Positions 1-7,715 of a stretch of 64,000 nt of DNA are shown here, one piece after another. The DNA comes from Nocardioides marmorisolisilvae. GTDB taxonomy: Bacteria; Actinomycetota; Actinomycetes; Propionibacteriales; Nocardioidaceae. Each line of letters starts with the position of its first letter. Position 1 is the first letter of the stretch. The position numbers were made by a program, and so were the translations under genes. The stretch spans positions 2,728,001 to 2,792,000 of the forward strand of contig NZ_CP134227.1 in NCBI RefSeq assembly GCF_031656915.1. The letters run 5' to 3'. Under the pieces are notes generated by a model that saw only the letters and a list, made by a program, of their open reading frames with translations, was not told the origin of the DNA and did not search any database.

Positions 1-1
1 G

Positions 2-385
2 GACTACCTGACAGAGCGATCCGCCCGGCCCGGGACCGCACTGTTCAGCGGCCCTCACGGCCTGTCCCTGTCCCGCGACGCACTCGAGCATCGCCTTGCC
101 ACCCACGTCGCGGCCGCAGCCCGCGCCTGTCCCAGCCTGACCGGGAAACACGTCACGATGCACACCCTGCGACACACCGCAGCGATGAACCTGCTCGCCG
201 CCGGAGTCGACGTCGCCGTCATCGCGCTGTGGCTCGGGCACGCCGACACCCACAGCACCGACGCCTACCTCCACGCCGACATGGCCATCAAGCAAGCAGC
301 CCTCGACCGAACCCGACCACCCGAGGTGAAGCCCGGGACCTACCGCCCCGCGCCCGACATCCTCACCTGGCTCACCGCACTTTGA
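2..385 (+). CDS. Tyrosine recombinase / phage-type integrase, C-terminal part (5' end outside window)
   Basis: The reading frame is open from the first base, so the N-terminal and most of the catalytic domain lie upstream of the window. What is visible is the C-terminal catalytic block of a site-specific tyrosine recombinase: HTLRHTAAM (catalytic Arg and the following His), LWLGHAD (second His) and STDAYLHAD with the nucleophilic Tyr, followed by a short tail ending TWLTAL. These enzymes cut and rejoin DNA at attachment sites to integrate or excise mobile elements. Directly after the stop codon come repeated ATGCCGAC motifs and an IS481-type transposase remnant, so this is probably one end of an old mobile element. 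Whether the full gene is intact cannot be judged here. Confidence 0.85.
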   Translation, partial: DYLTERSARPGTALFSGPHGLSLSRDALEHRLATHVAAAARACPSLTGKHVTMHTLRHTAAMNLLAAGVDVAVIALWLGHADTHSTDAYLHADMAIKQAALDRTRPPEVKPGTYRPAPDILTWLTAL

Positions 386-467
386 CTATGCCGACCATGC
401 CGCATCGAAGGCCGCACCGGCAAAGACCATCCTGAGGAACATCGGCATAGTTCGGAGGTCGGCATAG
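386..467. repeat. Inverted and direct repeats of a TATGCCGA motif after the integrase stop
   Basis: CTATGCCGACC (386-396) is matched exactly in reverse complement by GGTCGGCATAG (457-467). TCGGCATAG also occurs as a direct repeat at 442-450 and 459-467. A 16-bp perfect palindrome, ATGCCGACGTCGGCAT, follows at 476-491. The cluster starts at the last base region of the recombinase gene, where arm-type or core-type recombinase sites are often found. The role is inferred. Confidence 0.5.
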
Positions 468-922
468 GACTTCCAATGCCGACGTCGGCATTGCATGTCG
501 GACTGCCAGGTTTCGTTGGGCATCTCGGCGGCGAAGCGGATGTAGGACGACTTCGGCTTCTTCTTCGGCTCCGGGGTGACCAGGCCGTGCTTGGCCAGAT
601 AGCGCGAGATTGTCGCCCGTGACACCACGGTCGAGTGGTGGTGCTCGAGGTGCCACTTGATGGTGTCGGGACCGGCGTCCAGCCCGGTCGCGGTCAGTTT
701 CTCGCGCAGCTCGAGGATCAGCTCGACGGCCTCAGTGGGGATTGTGGTCGGGACGCTGTGAGGGCGCCTGGAGCGTGGTTCGAAGGCTGAGTCGCCCTCG
801 GTCTTGTAGCGGGCGAGGAGCTCGAAGAGCCAGGACTCAGAGACGCCGTACTGGGCGGCGACCTCGCGGACGGGTCGGTTCTCGACCACCACGGAGGTGA
901 TCAGCAATCGGTTCAGTGTCAT
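386..922 (-). pseudogene. IS481-type transposase remnant, truncated
   Basis: The first 142 residues read as the N-terminal half of an IS481/IS3-like transposase: a helix-turn-helix region (EVAAQYGVSESWLFELLARY), a second HTH (VSRATISRYLAKHG) and then the start of the RNase-H-like DDE domain, RFAAEMPNETWQSD, where the final Asp is the first catalytic residue. In intact relatives this runs on into a Phe-Thr-His stretch and about 180 further residues. Here it changes at about position 496 into 36 unrelated residues ending at 386. The catalytic domain is therefore missing and the gene cannot be active. The break falls next to the palindrome at 476-491, which suggests that recombination or an element insertion removed the rest. 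Start at 922 fits the family N terminus. Confidence 0.8.
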
Positions 923-968
923 GCCCGGACGCTGGGACCGGACCGACGCTCAGTCCGGGATGACTCGC

Positions 969-1023
969 GACATCACTCCGCGATGTCTTGAGACATGGCT
1001 CCGGGATGTCCTGAGCCAGGACA
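969..1023. repeat. Cluster of GACAT/ATGTC dyads, probable outer end of the IS481-type element
   Basis: Upstream of the transposase start lie three nested inverted repeats: GACAT...ATGTC (969-973/983-987), TGTCT-TG-AGACA (984-995) and TGTCCTG-AGC-CAGGACA (1007-1023). Read on the minus strand the outermost sequence begins TGTCCTGGCTCAGGACA. IS481-type elements usually have TG...CA ends with inverted repeats where the transposase binds, so 1023 is a plausible element boundary. The other end has been lost with the 3' half of the transposase. Confidence 0.45.
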
Positions 1024-1060
1024 CCGCCCCCTCTGCTCCTGGCCTGGTCGGCCCGTCTGC

Positions 1061-2092
1061 TCAGCGGAGCGGCGCGAACCTGCCCGGCTCGGGCCGGTGG
1101 GCGGAGGCCTCCTCGTCGCGACGGGCCCGACGGCCGCGGCTGCCGGTGAAGACCTGGTCGACGCGGATCACCACGAAGCCGATCATCAGACCGAGGACCA
1201 GGCTGTAGACCGCGCCCAGCACGTTCGCGGTGGTGGTCACGCCCGCCATGACGAAGCGGGTCGTCGCCGGGGCGGTCACCGCGATCCCGAAGGCGCACAC
1301 CCACCAGCCCTGGCGACGGCGCGCCCGCATGAAGACCCCCCAGCACAGTGCCGGGACACCGAGCAGGGTCTCGATCGGATGCGGTACGGCGTGCAGGTGC
1401 GTACGCACCGCGGTGCGCACGTCATCGACCCATGAGACGAGGGTCGGCGACCCCCACCTGCCGAACGCCTCGGAGTAGGCGAGCGCGAGCACCAGCAGCA
1501 GCACCGCGGTGCCGGCCACGACATAGCCACGAGTGCCCAGCCCGGTGAGCCCGGCGCCGAGCCGGTAGACCAGCGCGAACGCCGCCACCAGACCGATGCC
1601 CAGCACGACGTAGCCGAACCGGCCGGTGTCCAGGTGCGTGTGCAGCGCACCGACGCCGAGGCCGGCGACCGTGGCGAGCGCGCAGGCGACGAGCACCTCC
1701 ACCACCGCGCGGCCGAATCCCGGAGCCGGGGTGGTCGCCATCAGCGCCAAAGTCGCCCCGAGACCGGCCACGCCCACGGCGCCGCCCGCGAGCAGGTGCT
1801 GCTCGAGCGTGATCGTCGCGACAACGCCGTACCCGACGGCCAGCAGCGCGGGCAGCCAGGGCCGGCCACCGGTGCGCACCGCCAGCCCGGCGGCGAGGAC
1901 GGCCGCCAGCGCGGCGGCCGCTGCCGGGCCGACGCGGTCCGGCAGGTCACGCATCCGGTCGGTCACCAGGACACCGAGACACACCACCAGTGCCAGCAGC
2001 CACGTCGTGGCCCACGCGCGGCTCGCGTCCACGGCCGCCACGGTGGTCGACCGCAGTCGGCCGCCGACGGGGACGACACGCAACACAGCCAC
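1061..2092 (-). CDS. Polytopic integral membrane protein of unknown function
   Basis: 343 residues with about nine to ten hydrophobic segments spread over the whole length, for example WLLALVVCLGVLV, ALLAVGYGVVATITL, VLVACALATVAGLGVGAL, YVVLGIGLVAAFALV and VLGAVYSLVLGLMIGFVVI, then a basic cytoplasmic tail rich in Arg. No enzyme motif or transporter signature is recognisable. A short hydrophilic stretch containing WVDDVRTAVRTHLHAVPHP lies between the later segments. The GTG start has a GAGAGG two bases upstream, so an in-frame start slightly downstream is possible. It is the first gene inside the mobile-element scar and is not obviously in an operon with the next one (35 bp gap, same strand). 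Confidence 0.7.
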   Translation of the reverse strand: MAVLRVVPVGGRLRSTTVAAVDASRAWATTWLLALVVCLGVLVTDRMRDLPDRVGPAAAAALAAVLAAGLAVRTGGRPWLPALLAVGYGVVATITLEQHLLAGGAVGVAGLGATLALMATTPAPGFGRAVVEVLVACALATVAGLGVGALHTHLDTGRFGYVVLGIGLVAAFALVYRLGAGLTGLGTRGYVVAGTAVLLLVLALAYSEAFGRWGSPTLVSWVDDVRTAVRTHLHAVPHPIETLLGVPALCWGVFMRARRRQGWWVCAFGIAVTAPATTRFVMAGVTTTANVLGAVYSLVLGLMIGFVVIRVDQVFTGSRGRRARRDEEASAHRPEPGRFAPLR

Positions 2093-2127
2093 GACCTCTC
2101 GCAGGGTACGTCCGGAATGGGCGAAGA

Positions 2128-2901
2128 TTATCCGAGCCGGACGGGCAGTCTCCGGTTGGCCAGCGACGGGTTCATCCGACGTACGGCGTCCAGGCGCTCG
2201 CGGCCGAGCTCCGCCCTCAGCACCTCCGGGCCCTCGCCCGCCTCGACGAGGACGTCCCCGTCAGGAGCGACCACCATCGAGTGGCCGGTGTAGCGCGGCC
2301 CGGGCTGACCCACGCCGACGACCCAGGCGGTGTTCTCGATCGCCCGCGCCCGCAGCAGCGTCCGCCAGTGCTCGACCTTGCGCTCACCAGCGACCCACGC
2401 CGCCGGCACCAGCAGCACCTCGGCACCGGCGTCGACGAGGCCGCGGGCGAGCTCGGGGAAGCGCAGGTCGTAACAGGTCATCAACCCGACGCTGAAGCCG
2501 GCGACCTCGACCAGCACCGGCCGGACCGGCCCGGCACTGAGCTGGTCGGACTCGCGGATGCCGAAGGAGTCGTAGAGGTGGATCTTGCGGTAGCTCGCCT
2601 CGACGCCGCCGCCCGTCGCCACGAGGGTGTTGAAGGGTCGGGCGTCGTCCGGCGCGGTCTCGAACATGCCGGCCACCATCACGGCGGGACCGGCCACCTC
2701 GGCGAGCCGGCTGGCGAACGGACCATCGCGCCCCTCGGCGTACGGCGCCAGGTCGGCCCCGGGCTCGCCGAAGTCGCGCGCGGACGCCTCGGGCAGCACC
2801 ACCAGGTCGACGTCCGGCACCAGCGGCACGAGCTCGTCGAGAGCTCGCCGGTTCTGCGCAGGATCCAGCGACGCGGCGCGCTGCACAAGCGCCACACGCA
2901 T
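2128..2901 (-). CDS. Carbon-nitrogen hydrolase (nitrilase/amidase superfamily)
   Basis: 257 residues, normal for a single-domain nitrilase-superfamily amidase. The Glu-Lys-Cys catalytic triad is visible: E38 in VVLPEAS, K106 in SYRKIHLYDSFG and C143 in MTCYDLRFPE. The family hydrolyses nonpeptide C-N bonds; the KIHLYDSFG and CYDLRFPE forms are typical of Nit/omega-amidase-like members, but the substrate cannot be fixed from sequence. The ATG at 2901 starts directly at the first strand (MRVALVQ). A GTG at 2919, six codons upstream, is an alternative: it lies exactly 6 nt after a CAGGCT hexamer (2926-2931 on this strand), which would suit a leaderless transcript. It is divergent from mobA. Confidence 0.85.
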   Translation of the reverse strand: MRVALVQRAASLDPAQNRRALDELVPLVPDVDLVVLPEASARDFGEPGADLAPYAEGRDGPFASRLAEVAGPAVMVAGMFETAPDDARPFNTLVATGGGVEASYRKIHLYDSFGIRESDQLSAGPVRPVLVEVAGFSVGLMTCYDLRFPELARGLVDAGAEVLLVPAAWVAGERKVEHWRTLLRARAIENTAWVVGVGQPGPRYTGHSMVVAPDGDVLVEAGEGPEVLRAELGRERLDAVRRMNPSLANRRLPVRLG

Positions 2902-2925
2902 CAGCCCTGACTCCGTCACGACTCC

Positions 2926-2938
2926 AGCCTGCCAGACT
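2926..2938. promoter_or_regulatory. Divergent -10 elements of the carbon-nitrogen hydrolase and mobA
   Basis: CAGGCT on the minus strand (2926-2931) is 6 nt before the GTG at 2919. CAGACT on the plus strand (2933-2938) is 6 nt before the GTG of mobA at 2945. Both are CANNNT relatives of the TANNNT hexamer seen before many genes here, and they are only one base apart. Confidence 0.4.
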
Positions 2939-2944
2939 GGGCCC

Positions 2945-3520
2945 GTGCAACAGGACGGGCTGGGCGCGGTGATCCTGACCGGTGGCACCGCGGCGAGGAT
3001 GGACGGGGTAGACAAGGCAGGCATCGAGGTCGGCGGGCGCACCCTGCTCGACCGCGCGCTGGACGCGCTGGTCGACATCGACGACGTCGTCGTGGTCGGT
3101 CCCCAGGTCATCACCGAGCGGCCGGTGACGTTCCGGCTCGAGGACCCGCCGGGCGGCGGCCCGGTCGCGGGCCTGATGGCCGGGCTCACCGGCTTCCCCC
3201 GGATGCCACGTCGGGTCGCGGTCCTGGCGGTGGACATGCCCCGGGTCACCGCGGCGACGATCCGGCGGCTCCGCGCCGCGGCCACCGACGGGGTGCACGG
3301 CGCGCTGCTGGTCGATGGGTCCGGCCGCCGCCAGTACCTGTGTGGCGTCTACGACACCGCCGCCCTCCGCGCCGCCGGTGCCTGCGACGTGTTCGGCATG
3401 CCGGTCCGCATGCTGCTTGAGGGGCTCGCGCTGGTCGAGGTCTCCGCGGTCGGCGAGGAGTGTCACGACGTGGACACGTGGGCCGACCTCCGTGCCCTCC
3501 GGGACGAGTACGGCGAGTAA
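2945..3520 (+). CDS. mobA: Molybdenum cofactor guanylyltransferase (MobA-like NTP transferase)
   Basis: 191 residues of the NTP_transf_3 family, which attaches GMP to molybdopterin to give the guanine dinucleotide form of Mo cofactor. The nucleotide-binding signature is LTGGTAARMDGVDKAGIEVG at residues 11-30 (Gly-Gly loop, Arg18, Lys24), and a metal-binding Asp sits in AVDMPRV near residue 100. The GTG start is used because the fold begins a few residues later (GAVILTGG) and because a CAGACT hexamer lies 6 nt upstream. The DUF6457 gene follows 93 bp downstream, an association often seen with mobA-like genes. Other sugar- or CTP-dependent nucleotidyltransferases share the fold, so the exact product is a little less certain than the family. 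Confidence 0.8.
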   Translation: MQQDGLGAVILTGGTAARMDGVDKAGIEVGGRTLLDRALDALVDIDDVVVVGPQVITERPVTFRLEDPPGGGPVAGLMAGLTGFPRMPRRVAVLAVDMPRVTAATIRRLRAAATDGVHGALLVDGSGRRQYLCGVYDTAALRAAGACDVFGMPVRMLLEGLALVEVSAVGEECHDVDTWADLRALRDEYGE

Positions 3521-3613
3521 CGGTGGGCTGGTCCGGACCAGCCCGGACCGGATCGTCGTGAACTTCGGCGAACCCCTTGCGACGCGCCCGCGAGTGCGCC
3601 AAGACTAAGGACC

Positions 3614-3919
3614 GTGAACCTGCACGACTGGATTGATGAGCTGTGTGACGTGCTCGACGTGGAGATCGACGTCGACGAGTCGCTGATCCTCGATCTTGCC
3701 CGGGAGGCCGCGCACAACGTGGAGCGGCCGGCTGCCCCGATCAGCACGTTCCTTCTCGGCTACGCCGTCGCCCGCGCGGACGGGGACCCGGAGGAGCTCG
3801 ACCGCCTCGCCGCGGCCGCGACCGAGCTGGCGATCCGCTGGGACAAGTCTGCCGACGAGGTGGAGCACGAGGACGACGACCCGGAGGTCGAGGAAGAGCT
3901 CGCATCCGTGGAGGCCTGA
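3614..3919 (+). CDS. DUF6457 family small acidic protein
   Basis: 101 residues, strongly acidic in the last third (HEDDDPEVEEE). The N-terminal part, MNLHDWIDELCDVLDVE, and the conserved FLLGYAVARADGD match the DUF6457 family, whose members occur next to or fused with MobA-type proteins in actinobacteria. The function is unknown; the location suggests a helper role in molybdenum cofactor synthesis, which is inference. The start is GTG with no clear ribosome binding site. Confidence 0.7.
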   Translation: MNLHDWIDELCDVLDVEIDVDESLILDLAREAAHNVERPAAPISTFLLGYAVARADGDPEELDRLAAAATELAIRWDKSADEVEHEDDDPEVEEELASVEA

Positions 3920-3969
3920 GCCATCCCGGCTGATCCCCCTCGGTAGCGACCGCCACTGGAGGCGCCTCC

Positions 3970-3975
3970 TACGCT
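3970..3975 (+). promoter_or_regulatory. -10 hexamer TACGCT of a probable leaderless quinone oxidoreductase transcript
   Basis: TACGCT is separated from the ATG at 3983 by 7 nt, and there is no Shine-Dalgarno sequence between them. Confidence 0.5.
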
Positions 3976-3982
3976 GGGCGCC

Positions 3983-4957
3983 ATGCGCGCCGTGACTGCC
4001 CCTGCCCCCGGGGGACCCGAAGCCCTGCTCATCAGCGACCTGCCGGATCCGACCGCCGGACCCGGCGAGGTCGTGATCGACGTCGTCGCCTCCGCCCTGA
4101 ACCGCGCCGACACCCTGCAGCGGCAGGGCTTCTACCCACCGCCGCCTGGGGCGTCGGAGGTGCTCGGCCTGGAGTGTTCGGGCCGGATCGCCGAGGTCGG
4201 GGAGGGCGTGGAGGGCCTCAGCGCGGGCGACGAGGTCTGCGCGCTGCTCTCGGCCGGCGGGTACGCCGAGAAGGTGTCCGTGCCCGCGGGTCAGGTGATG
4301 CCGGTGCCTACCGGGGTCGACCTGGTCGCGGCCGCGGGCCTGCCCGAGGTCGCCGCGACCGTGTGGTCCAACGTCTTCATGGTGGCCGGCCTGCAGCCCG
4401 GGGAGCGGCTCCTCGTGCACGGCGGCGCGGGCGGCATCGGCACCTTCGCGATCCAGCTGGCGGTGGCGCTCGGCGCGTCGGTGTTCGCGACCGCCGGAGC
4501 CCCGGACAAGCGGGAGCTCTGCCTGTCCCTGGGTGCCGAGCGGGCGATCGACTATCGCGAGGAGGACTTCGTCGCCGTGCTCGAGGAGGTCGGCGGTGCC
4601 GACGTCGTCCTCGACAACATGGGCGCGAAGTACCTCTCCCGTAACGTCTCCGCGCTGGCCACCGAGGGCCGCCTGGTGATCATCGGCATGCAGGGCGGAG
4701 CGAAGGCCGAGCTGGACATCGGCGCGCTGCTGCGCAAGCGCGGCGCGGTGATCGCCACCTCGCTGCGCAGCCGCCCAGCGGCCGAGAAGGCCTCGATCTG
4801 CGCGGGCCTGGTCGAGCACGTGTGGCCGCTGCTCGCCGACGGCTCGGTCCGCCCGATGGTGGGCGAGGAGTTCCGCCTCGAGGACGTCGCTCGGGCGCAC
4901 CAACTGATGGAGGACGGCAGCCACACCGGGAAGATCCTGTTGCGGGTCTCGCCGTAG
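3983..4957 (+). CDS. NAD(P)H-quinone oxidoreductase, PIG3-type medium-chain reductase
   Basis: 324 residues of the zinc-independent medium-chain dehydrogenase/reductase superfamily. The N-terminal GroES-like domain has the PIG3 hallmarks SALNRADTLQRQGFYPPPPG and LGLECSGRIAEVG. The nucleotide-binding domain has VHGGAGGIGTFAIQLA near residue 150. The family reduces quinones or reactive carbonyls with NADPH. The zinc-binding Cys residues of alcohol dehydrogenases are absent. A second, more distant quinone reductase is at 51608-52600. The gene ends just before the proteasome activator gene, whose -10 hexamer overlaps this stop codon, so the two may be separately transcribed. Confidence 0.85.
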   Translation: MRAVTAPAPGGPEALLISDLPDPTAGPGEVVIDVVASALNRADTLQRQGFYPPPPGASEVLGLECSGRIAEVGEGVEGLSAGDEVCALLSAGGYAEKVSVPAGQVMPVPTGVDLVAAAGLPEVAATVWSNVFMVAGLQPGERLLVHGGAGGIGTFAIQLAVALGASVFATAGAPDKRELCLSLGAERAIDYREEDFVAVLEEVGGADVVLDNMGAKYLSRNVSALATEGRLVIIGMQGGAKAELDIGALLRKRGAVIATSLRSRPAAEKASICAGLVEHVWPLLADGSVRPMVGEEFRLEDVARAHQLMEDGSHTGKILLRVSP

Positions 4958-4960
4958 GGT
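4955..4960 (+). promoter_or_regulatory. -10 hexamer TAGGGT before the proteasome activator gene
   Basis: TAGGGT overlaps the stop codon of the oxidoreductase gene and is 7 nt before the ATG at 4968. The following AGGG could alternatively serve as a weak ribosome binding site. Confidence 0.4.
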
Positions 4961-4967
4961 AGGGCGC

Positions 4968-5513
4968 ATGAGCGAGAACGAGTCCGAGGTCGACCCGCGC
5001 ATCATGGTGATCGGCCCCGATGGCGCCGCATCGGCCCACCAGACCGTCGAGGACGAGTCCCGGGACCTGACCAACCTGGTCGAGGAGCCCGCCAAGGTGA
5101 TGCGGATCGGCAGCATGATCCGCCAGCTCCTCGAGGAGGTGAAGTCCGCCCCGCTCGACGAGCCCGGGCGGCAGCGCCTGGCCGGGATCCTGCACACCTC
5201 GCTCACCGAGCTCAAGGACGGACTCGCTCCCGAGCTCGACGAGGAGCTCGACCGGCTGGTGCAGCCCTTCGACCAGAACACCCCCACGGAGTCCGAGCTG
5301 CGGATCGCCCAGGCCCAGCTGGTCGGCTGGCTGGAAGGACTGTTCCACGGCATCCAGACGGCCATCTACGCCCAGCAGATGGCCGCCCGCGCCCAGCTCG
5401 AGCAGATGCGACGGGCGCTTCCGCCCGGCGCGATGCCGGGCATGCCCGGTCAGGCACCCGGCGACGGCGACGAGCAGCACCAGCCCGGCGGCCAGGGCGG
5501 GATGTACCTCTGA
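4968..5513 (+). CDS. bpa: Bacterial proteasome activator (Bpa/PafE)
   Basis: 181 residues of the DUF2587 family. Bpa forms dodecameric rings that dock on the 20S proteasome and let it degrade certain unfolded or regulatory proteins without ATP. The family core is visible: EEPAKVMRIGSMIRQLLEEV (residues about 39-58), then the amphipathic four-helix region ending WLEGLFHGIQTAIYAQQMAARAQLEQMRR. A Pro/Gly/Gln-rich linker follows. The last four residues, GMYL, correspond to the family GQYL-type C-terminal motif that inserts into proteasome alpha-ring pockets. This is direct evidence that the host is an actinobacterium with a proteasome, although the proteasome genes themselves are not in the window. 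Confidence 0.92.
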   Translation: MSENESEVDPRIMVIGPDGAASAHQTVEDESRDLTNLVEEPAKVMRIGSMIRQLLEEVKSAPLDEPGRQRLAGILHTSLTELKDGLAPELDEELDRLVQPFDQNTPTESELRIAQAQLVGWLEGLFHGIQTAIYAQQMAARAQLEQMRRALPPGAMPGMPGQAPGDGDEQHQPGGQGGMYL

Positions 5514-5539
5514 GCCGCTGACGAGTCGCTGCGCGCCGA

Positions 5540-6331
5540 TCAGCCGGCCAGCAGGTCCTCGAGCACCTGGGCCACACCTTCGTCATCGTTCGATGCGACG
5601 ACCCGGTCGGCGACGGCGATCACGGTGGGATGCGCGTTCGCCATGGCGTACGACGTACCGGCCCACTCCAGCAGCGGGATGTCGTTGGGCATGTCCCCGA
5701 ACGCGGCCACCTGGCCGGGTCCGAGGCCATGCTGCTCGGCGAGCAGGGCCAGCGTCGTGGCCTTGGTGACGCCGGCGGCGCTGATCTCCAGCAATGTGGT
5801 CGCCGAGGACCAGGTGATCACCGCGCGGTCGCCGACGGCCGCGGCCGCCCGGTCCCAGAACTCCTGCGGCGCGAGGCGCTCGTGCCGGGCGAGCAGCTTC
5901 AGCGCGGGCGCATCGAGGATCTCCTCGAGGGGTCCGCGGCGGGCACCGTCGGGGACCGGATGCCGCTCAAGGAACTCCGGCTCCAAGGCGATCCCTGCCG
6001 CAGCGGTCTCGACGGCGAACGTGCTGCCCGGCACGGCCGAGCGGATCAGGGCGCAGACCTCCAGCCCGACCGCGGGGTCGATGGCCCGCTCGAGGTACGG
6101 CGCGTCGGCGGCGACGTCCCAGACCAGCGCACCGTTGGAGACGATCGCCAGCCCGTGGCTGCCGACGTGCTCGAAGACCTCGCGCGCCCACCGGAGCGGA
6201 CGGCCGGTGACGAAGACGACGACGATCCCCGCGTCCTCCGCCCGGGCCAGCGCCCGCCGGGTGCGCTCGCCGACGCTGCCGTCGGAGCGCACCAGCGTCC
6301 CGTCGAGATCGGTGGCGACCAGCCCGATCAA
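5540..6331 (-). CDS. HAD hydrolase, Cof-type (IIB)
   Basis: 263 residues. The haloacid dehalogenase motifs are all present: motif I VATDLDGTLV near the N terminus, motif II VVFVTGRP, the Lys in VTKATTL, and motif IV AFGDMPNDIPLL. The long insertion between motifs II and III is the type-IIB cap typical of Cof/YbiV sugar-phosphate and flavin-precursor phosphatases. The gene begins with TTG at 6331, overlapping the stop codon of the upstream acetyltransferase by four bases (TTGA), because no other start fits before the DLDGT motif. It is the last gene of the serS operon. Confidence 0.85.
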   Translation of the reverse strand: MIGLVATDLDGTLVRSDGSVGERTRRALARAEDAGIVVVFVTGRPLRWAREVFEHVGSHGLAIVSNGALVWDVAADAPYLERAIDPAVGLEVCALIRSAVPGSTFAVETAAAGIALEPEFLERHPVPDGARRGPLEEILDAPALKLLARHERLAPQEFWDRAAAAVGDRAVITWSSATTLLEISAAGVTKATTLALLAEQHGLGPGQVAAFGDMPNDIPLLEWAGTSYAMANAHPTVIAVADRVVASNDDEGVAQVLEDLLAG

Positions 6332-6855
6332 CCGCGGCCACCCCGGAGCGGCCGCACCATCACCAGCTCGCCGTCGTCGGTGCTCCCGCGCAGGCTGGTG
6401 AAGCCGCACTTGGCCAGCACCCGGACCGAGGCGGCGTTGTCGGGGAGCACGCTGGCGCGCAGCCGGACGTCGAGGCGGTCGGTCTCGGCGACGAGCGCGC
6501 GCAAGGCCTCGGTCGCGAGCCCGTGCCCGCGCGCCTCCGCGACCAGCCCGTAGCCGACCTCGGTCTCGAGGACGCCGTCGACGTGCGCGGTCGGTGGCCC
6601 GAAGCAGCCGATCGTCCCACACACCAGCCCGTCGAAGGCGCGGACGACGAGCCGCGACCCCCATCCGCCGGTGAAGCTGGCCGAGGCGCCGTCGAGGTCG
6701 TCCTCGCGCGGGAAGTCCGGGTGCCAGCTGGGTTGTCGCCGGCCGGCGCGCATGTCGTCGGCATGGGCAGGGGTGATGACCGGCAGTCGGAGCCGCGACG
6801 TACCGACCACGTCAGGCAGGGCGAGGTCGGGCAGGGACACGTGGGGCGTGGTCAC
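6328..6855 (-). CDS. GNAT-family N-acetyltransferase
   Basis: 175 residues of the RimJ/RimL-like acetyltransferase type. Recognisable parts are LRLPVITPAHADDM at the start, the acetyl-CoA binding strand-loop VGYGLVAEARGHGLATEALRAL, and the closing ASVLPDNAASVRVLAKCGF. The acceptor could be a protein N terminus, an amino acid or a drug; sequence alone does not tell. The GTG start shares four bases with the stop of the upstream HAD gene and its own stop overlaps the TTG of the downstream HAD gene, so it is translationally coupled to both. Confidence 0.8.
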   Translation of the reverse strand: MTTPHVSLPDLALPDVVGTSRLRLPVITPAHADDMRAGRRQPSWHPDFPREDDLDGASASFTGGWGSRLVVRAFDGLVCGTIGCFGPPTAHVDGVLETEVGYGLVAEARGHGLATEALRALVAETDRLDVRLRASVLPDNAASVRVLAKCGFTSLRGSTDDGELVMVRPLRGGRG

Positions 6856-7715
6856 CGGAAGTACCGCTCCAGCTCGACGGCCACGCCGTCGTCGTGGACG
6901 GATGCGGTCACGGCGTCGGCGGCCGCCCGGACCTCCTCGACCGCCTGGCCCATCGCTACCCCGCGTCCTGCCCAGCGCAGCATGTCGAGATCGTTGCGGC
7001 CGTCCCCGATCGCCAGCACATCGACGGTGTCGACGCCGAGGCGCGCGCAGACCTCGGCCAGCCCGCTGGCCTTGTTGACCCCGACGGGCGAGAGGTCCAG
7101 CCATGCCGTCCACCCGACGACGTAGTCGGTCCCGTGCAGCCCGAGCCTCGAGGCCAGTGCGAGGAAGTCCTCGGCGGTGGCTGCGGGGTCGCGGATGATC
7201 ACACGACTCACCGGCTCGGCGATGATCTCCTCGAGGTCGGTCACGATCATCTTCCCGGAGAGCTCGCCTTCCGGGAACTGCCGGTTGAGCCGGTAGCCGA
7301 CGCCGCGCTCCTCGACCGCGACGAGCGCCTCGGGGTGCTCTGCGAGCACGGCGTGGACGGCCGCACGCGCGTCGAAGGTCTCCTCGTGCACGACCTCCAG
7401 AGGCGGGTAGCGAAAGACCACGGCGCCGTTGGAGGCCACCACCCACAGTGGCTCGTCACCGTCGTCGTGCAGCGGCAGCAGGTCGGCGATGCGGGTGATC
7501 CCGTGCGGCGACCGGCCGCTCGAGAGCACGATGTGGGCGCCGGCGTCGCGGGCAGCACGCACGGCGTCCAGCACGCGCGGCGTCACCTTCTCGTAGGCGG
7601 CACCGCCGCCGTCCACCCAGGCCAGGAGGGTGCCGTCGATGTCCAGCGCGACCAGGGCGGGCGACCAGCCGGCGGCGGGTCGCGGACCGGTCTCCGTGAC
7701 GGTCTCCTCAACCAC
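6852..7715 (-). CDS. HAD hydrolase, Cof-type (IIB), second copy
   Basis: 287 residues. Motif I is ALDIDGTLL, motif [10 protein letters not shown], the catalytic Lys lies in GVNKASGL and motif IV is [12 protein letters not shown]. It resembles the other HAD protein at 5540-6331 in architecture but is clearly a diverged paralogue. GTG at 7715 is chosen because it overlaps the end of serS by 8 bp and leaves a short N-terminal tail before DIDGT. It probably dephosphorylates a small phosphorylated metabolite in the cytoplasm; the substrate is unknown. Confidence 0.85.
   Translation of the reverse strand: MVEETVTETGPRPAAGWSPALVALDIDGTLLAWVDGGGAAYEKVTPRVLDAVRAARDAGAHIVLSSGRSPHGITRIADLLPLHDDGDEPLWVVASNGAVVFRYPPLEVVHEETFDARAAVHAVLAEHPEALVAVEERGVGYRLNRQFPEGELSGKMIVTDLEEIIAEPVSRVIIRDPAATAEDFLALASRLGLHGTDYVVGWTAWLDLSPVGVNKASGLAEVCARLGVDTVDVLAIGDGRNDLDMLRWAGRGVAMGQAVEEVRAAADAVTASVHDDGVAVELERYFR

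Noticed and set aside
1-1030. Complete integrated prophage or genomic island
   Set aside because: Only one recombinase end and one truncated transposase are visible, and no phage or conjugation genes follow. The region is too short to support an island call.
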